In this document: piece by piece, positions 60,780-64,000 of the stretch | Numbering within the stretch: position 1 is the first letter of the stretch | Layout of the letters: every line of letters begins with the position of its first letter | Source of the DNA: Candidatus Sulfidibacterium hydrothermale | GTDB lineage: Bacteria > Bacteroidota > Bacteroidia > Bacteroidales > F082 | Direction of reading: 5' to 3' | Assembly (NCBI RefSeq): GCF_020149915.1 | Contig: NZ_CP083760.1 | Span: 1,612,001-1,676,000 of the forward strand | DNA: 64,000 nt | Notes under the pieces: generated by a model | Databases searched by the model: none | What the model saw: only the letters and a program-made list of their open reading frames with translations | Told to the model about the DNA's origin: nothing | Program-made: the position numbers and the translations under genes

Positions 60780-61913
60780 TTAATGTTTTTGTTGTTCGTG
60801 GGTTGCTTTTAAGAGTTCGGTGGCCGTAATGGCGCAGCCTTCATGTTTTTTCAGTCCGGCTCTGCCTTTCAGCTCAATATATTTTCCGGTTCGTCCGCAA
60901 GGGCACTGTGACCGGATGATGGCATAATCGGTAGAAAGGATGGACAGGGCCGGCTGGGCCAGGTTGTAAGGCGAAATAACATGCAACAGCCCTTTTTCGC
61001 CTTCGGGCAGCACTTCGAGAGTGCCGGGTTTTCTGGCAAAAGCCTGCGAATAAATGGGTACATGAAAATGGTGATGTTCGCAGGTAATGTACGGAACGCC
61101 GTGTTCCACAAATCCGTACACATCGCGGATGCGGCTTTCGCCGATGCCGAGATATTTTTCGGTAAGCATTGCAAACTCATCGAAAGGAATGGATTTTTTT
61201 TCGGCGGTTTTCCATCCTCCGGCAATAATCATCAGGCTGTCTTCGGGAAACTGAAACCGGATGTTTTCGGCCTGCATGTACAAAAGCGTATCGTAAATAA
61301 AAGCCGGAAAGCCGATGACCCGCAACGGAATACCGTCTTTTTGGAAATCGGAAAAGGCTTCCACACAACGTTTCTCGCTGAAAAAAGCTTTGCCCTGCTC
61401 GTCGGCATCAATGGCAAAAACTTTTTTGTGGGTGGGGGCAAAAGTCGAATACATCTGATGGGCATAAGCGGCTCCCTTGCCTTCGGATACCGCCGGCGAA
61501 TAGGCAAAAATCAGATAATTGACTTCTTTGTCGCTTTTCAGTCCGTAACTCTCGATGATGCGTTCGCGCATGAGTGTCTGGCGCTGGTGCGAAGCTTTGT
61601 CCCACGAGATATGACTCTTTTGTCCGCTGGTGCCGCTGGACGTAAACGTGGCTTCCACTTCCGATTTGTCGATGGAAAGCAAATCGTACCATTTAAATGC
61701 TTCCACCAGCAGATGCGGAATGCGGGCAAGGTCGTCGGTGGTTTTTACCGTGTTGATGTCGAAATGCTCGGCGTCGCACAGGTTTTTATACATTTGATTG
61801 TGGGTGTAATGAAACATAAAAGCTTCTTTTACCGCTTCGAGAAAGATGCGGTCGGTCTCTTCGGTGTGATTCAGCGCATCTTTTATTTCGAATAATTGAT
61901 CCAGATATTTCAT
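60780..61913 (-). CDS. LuxE-type acyl-protein synthetase
   Basis: 377 residues, the same length as LuxE of luminous bacteria. Adenylation motif TFTSSGTSGQKSHISWD, IAGGWKTAEKKSIP, VYGFVEHGVPYITCEHHH and CPCGRTGKYIELKGRAGL. Cys360 near the C-terminus (HEGCAITATELL) aligns in position with the acyl-accepting Cys364 of Vibrio harveyi LuxE. It activates fatty acids and holds them as a thioester for LuxC. It is 12 nt from the LuxC-PaaK gene. No luxAB genes are visible, so the aldehyde serves another purpose. Confidence 0.92.
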   Translation of the reverse strand: MKYLDQLFEIKDALNHTEETDRIFLEAVKEAFMFHYTHNQMYKNLCDAEHFDINTVKTTDDLARIPHLLVEAFKWYDLLSIDKSEVEATFTSSGTSGQKSHISWDKASHQRQTLMRERIIESYGLKSDKEVNYLIFAYSPAVSEGKGAAYAHQMYSTFAPTHKKVFAIDADEQGKAFFSEKRCVEAFSDFQKDGIPLRVIGFPAFIYDTLLYMQAENIRFQFPEDSLMIIAGGWKTAEKKSIPFDEFAMLTEKYLGIGESRIRDVYGFVEHGVPYITCEHHHFHVPIYSQAFARKPGTLEVLPEGEKGLLHVISPYNLAQPALSILSTDYAIIRSQCPCGRTGKYIELKGRAGLKKHEGCAITATELLKATHEQQKH

Positions 61914-62000
61914 GGGTTTATATTTTGTTTCCTTGTTTTTACAGACGTTATATAAAACTTTTTTTGTTGTTGACTATGATATCCTTTTCCATAAACTGAT

Positions 62001-63308
62001 TTATTTTACTCTTTTGTCATTTAATCGTTTTACTTTGCCGGTGATGGGGCTTCGCGGTAATGTTCCCAGTTTTAGAAATTGAATGTTCAGCGAAACAAGC
62101 CCCATTTTTTCCCCTTCTTCAATATCGGAAATATTGGCTTCAATATTTTCTTTGATTTTTTCAGCCATTTTAGCTGATGTTTCCGGGTCAGACGACTCAA
62201 TGAGCAAATCAATTTTCAGATTTCCGTTGGCGATGTCTTCCAAAACAAACTGGTAATTGGCGCTGATACCGTGGGTGGAAACATAATCGGAAAAGGATTT
62301 TTCCACTACGTCCATGGAGATATAGGCTCCCCCAATTTTAAAATCATCGCCCACTCTTCCTCCAATGCGGAAAGTAGGATTTTTATCACCACAGGTACAC
62401 GGTTTTCCGGTCCATTCTGCCACATCGCCCAAACGATAGCGAATGATAGGCTGCGACAGGCGTTCAAGATTGGTAACCAGTACTTCGCCCGTTTCCCCCG
62501 GTTTACATACCCGGTTTTCATCAAAATTAAAAAGTTCTACAAACTGAAGATCTGAAGCCAGGTGATACTCATTGGAATCGCAATGGTCACATTGGTAACC
62601 AATGAGCCCGCAGTCGGCACTGGTATAGGCCAGCGATTCTATTTTAACCTGATTCCCAAAGGCTTTATGTACGTGATTACGGATCATATCACTCATGTGT
62701 TCACCAGCATAGCCGATAATTTTTACAAAATCAAGATTCAGGTTTTGCTGTAATATTTTGTCAGCGAGAATCACAAAAACGGTAGGCAGGCTCAGTAATA
62801 CCGTTGGTTTAAATTCCATAATGTAAAACAGCATTTTGTCGAAATCGATGTTGGCAGAAATGGGTAGATGGTTGGCGCCAATCAGCCGGATATTGTCGTG
62901 CAGGGCAATGAATGACGGCCACAGGCTGCCGGCTACAAACAGATTGGCTACCACATCTTTTTCGGATATCCCCATTAGCCGCAAGGCTTCAGCCTGACGC
63001 TCCAAAAACCGGTTCCATTCGTCATAGGTCAGCATGGTATAGCGGGCCAACCCGGTAGAACCGCCGGTGGAAGTCATAATAGTACCTTCCAGTGGTAGTT
63101 TCAGGGTGAGCATACGGGTTGATTTAGGATAACTGTTGTTATACAACTCGTCTTTGGTCAGGATAGGAATTTTCTGCCAGCTGTCATAAGTTGAAGCCTC
63201 TGGGATTGCCTGAAATTTGTCATGGTAAAAAGCGGAGTGCTCTTTGGCATACCGAAAAACCGAAGTGGCTTTTTCCAGGGCTTCTTTATTTGATAAATGT
63301 TGAAACAT
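62001..63308 (-). CDS. PaaK/CapK-like adenylate-forming enzyme
   Basis: 435 residues, full-length for the family. STGGSTGLARYTML (AMP/phosphate loop), LIGYQCDHCDSNEYHLASDLQFVEL, GETGEVLVTNLERLSQPIIRYRLGDVAEW and CTCGDKNPTFRIGGR. The domain parallels the C-terminal half of the LuxC fusion. It should activate a carboxylic acid as an acyl-adenylate and pass it to CoA or a carrier protein. It is 1 nt from a similar gene upstream and 87 nt from luxE. Confidence 0.9.
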   Translation of the reverse strand: MFQHLSNKEALEKATSVFRYAKEHSAFYHDKFQAIPEASTYDSWQKIPILTKDELYNNSYPKSTRMLTLKLPLEGTIMTSTGGSTGLARYTMLTYDEWNRFLERQAEALRLMGISEKDVVANLFVAGSLWPSFIALHDNIRLIGANHLPISANIDFDKMLFYIMEFKPTVLLSLPTVFVILADKILQQNLNLDFVKIIGYAGEHMSDMIRNHVHKAFGNQVKIESLAYTSADCGLIGYQCDHCDSNEYHLASDLQFVELFNFDENRVCKPGETGEVLVTNLERLSQPIIRYRLGDVAEWTGKPCTCGDKNPTFRIGGRVGDDFKIGGAYISMDVVEKSFSDYVSTHGISANYQFVLEDIANGNLKIDLLIESSDPETSAKMAEKIKENIEANISDIEEGEKMGLVSLNIQFLKLGTLPRSPITGKVKRLNDKRVK

Positions 63309-63309
63309 G

Positions 63310-63999
63310 TTAGTTTTTTATGGTGTGGTGTTTTTGTGCCAGGTTTTTGTCGGTTACAGGTAAAATCTTTACCCGAATAAGGTCTTGACCAGCGGCCGCT
63401 TTCAGCCTGTCATATTTGGCATTAAATTCATTGGAAGAGCTTTTCAGAAACCGGATAAGCGCTTGACGGTATTTTTCAGACAGCTCTTTGCGGGGGGCGA
63501 GTACATAAATGGTAAATTCCACAAACTGTATGTCGTTTTCTTCTGTTACTTTTACTTCATAAAGTCCGCCATAGGAGAAGCTGGTATCCAACATGTTAAG
63601 GTAATCGCCGCTGGCATAAATATTCAGGTTGGTTCCGTAAAAAATTACGGAATCGGACGTCCGTCCAAAAACATACAGTATTTCGTCAGGAAGCGCATTG
63701 TAAAGTGCCGGATCAATTCCGGTATCCCGGAAGGTTTCTTTTTTAATCAGCCCGCCTGTATCGTGGGTATTGTATCGGACAAGCGGAATAAACTGGTCTT
63801 TTGTAACCACTAAATTTCCATTGATGGTTTCGATGTAAGCTTGATGGCTTTTTTCGAAAAACATGGGCGGATTTTTGTCGCCCATCAGTTTTTCGGACAG
63901 TTCCGGATGGCGATTGAGAAATTTTCGCAAGCGAATGGTCGATTCTCTTTCAATGCCGAGGTCGCCCGTATCGGCTGAACCGTAGCCTGTTTTTACCAC
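63310..63999 (-). CDS. PaaK-like adenylate-forming enzyme, C-terminal part (cut by the window edge)
   Basis: 229 residues visible; the gene enters from beyond position 64000. The part seen begins at GYGSADTGDLGIE, the usual motif after the substrate pocket, and continues with VVTKDQFIPLVRYNTHDTGGLI, LYVFGRTSDSVIFYGTNLNIY and a C-terminal lid. The lid is divergent from its neighbour, so it may use another acid. The first codon shown (GTG) is only the window edge, not a start. It forms the head of the acyl-activating operon as seen here. Confidence 0.85.
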   Translation of the reverse strand: MVKTGYGSADTGDLGIERESTIRLRKFLNRHPELSEKLMGDKNPPMFFEKSHQAYIETINGNLVVTKDQFIPLVRYNTHDTGGLIKKETFRDTGIDPALYNALPDEILYVFGRTSDSVIFYGTNLNIYASGDYLNMLDTSFSYGGLYEVKVTEENDIQFVEFTIYVLAPRKELSEKYRQALIRFLKSSSNEFNAKYDRLKAAAGQDLIRVKILPVTDKNLAQKHHTIKN

Positions 64000-64000
64000 A

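Noticed and set aside
55666-63999. Bioluminescence operon
   Set aside because: LuxC and LuxE types are present, but no luxAB or luxG-like gene is seen; the genes are joined with a partner-switch module instead.

Overview
The window looks like a chromosomal segment of a Bacteroidota bacterium, probably a relative of Bacteroidales/Marinilabiliales. Reasons: an exported beta-helix protein ends in a type IX secretion sorting domain; the TonB-dependent receptor starts with a carboxypeptidase-like regulatory domain; two families typical of the phylum (DUF4301, DUF5687) are present; several genes have a TAnnTTTG-type -7 promoter box; base composition is moderate (about 40-45% GC by eye). No tRNA, rRNA, CRISPR or prophage was seen.

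Layout. 1-22.4 kb (minus strand) is one long exopolysaccharide locus. It is read from a response regulator and a receiver-domain/sugar-transferase fusion (22.4-20.8 kb) through a TolC-like protein, a LysM-containing chain-length protein with a degenerate tyrosine-kinase domain, a flippase, a polymerase/ligase, seven glycosyltransferases (two pairs are tandem duplicates), an acyltransferase, two methyltransferases and a secreted beta-helix protein. It ends in an atypical hybrid histidine kinase (Asn in place of the phospho-His) and a stand-alone receiver. 22.5-25.0 kb holds an MFS exporter and a soluble hybrid kinase. 25.2-30.8 kb is an operon with a small membrane protein, MutL, two rhomboid proteases, an EEP-family hydrolase and a small membrane-anchored protein. 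31-38.4 kb (plus strand) holds DUF4301, an ABC permease and ATPase, a CCA-adding-type nucleotidyltransferase and MiaA. 39.5-43.7 kb holds a ZnuD-like TonB receptor, a His-rich small protein and a PepD dipeptidase. 44-48 kb holds an IS200-like transposase in a hairpin-rich cassette, YjbQ, a GNAT/racemase pair and an MscS channel. 48.3-53.2 kb is a TolC/HlyD/ABC-2 export operon without an ATPase. 54.1 kb on holds a YD-repeat secreted protein and then a minus-strand operon: two PaaK-like ligases, LuxE, a LuxC-PaaK fusion, and a STAS / RsbW-like kinase / SpoIIE phosphatase partner-switch module.

Most noteworthy: (1) five copies of a three-hairpin element of about 85 nt with conserved spacing but covarying stems, two of which bracket the transposase gene in inverted orientation at exactly 16 nt on either side; (2) a LuxE / LuxC-PaaK fatty-acyl activation and reduction cluster, without luciferase, translationally coupled to a partner-switch regulator; (3) an exopolysaccharide system with a receiver-fused initiating transferase, a LysM-bearing chain-length protein, no recognisable Wza, and a histidine-less hybrid kinase; (4) two GC-rich, structured intergenic islands, one ending in an intrinsic terminator.
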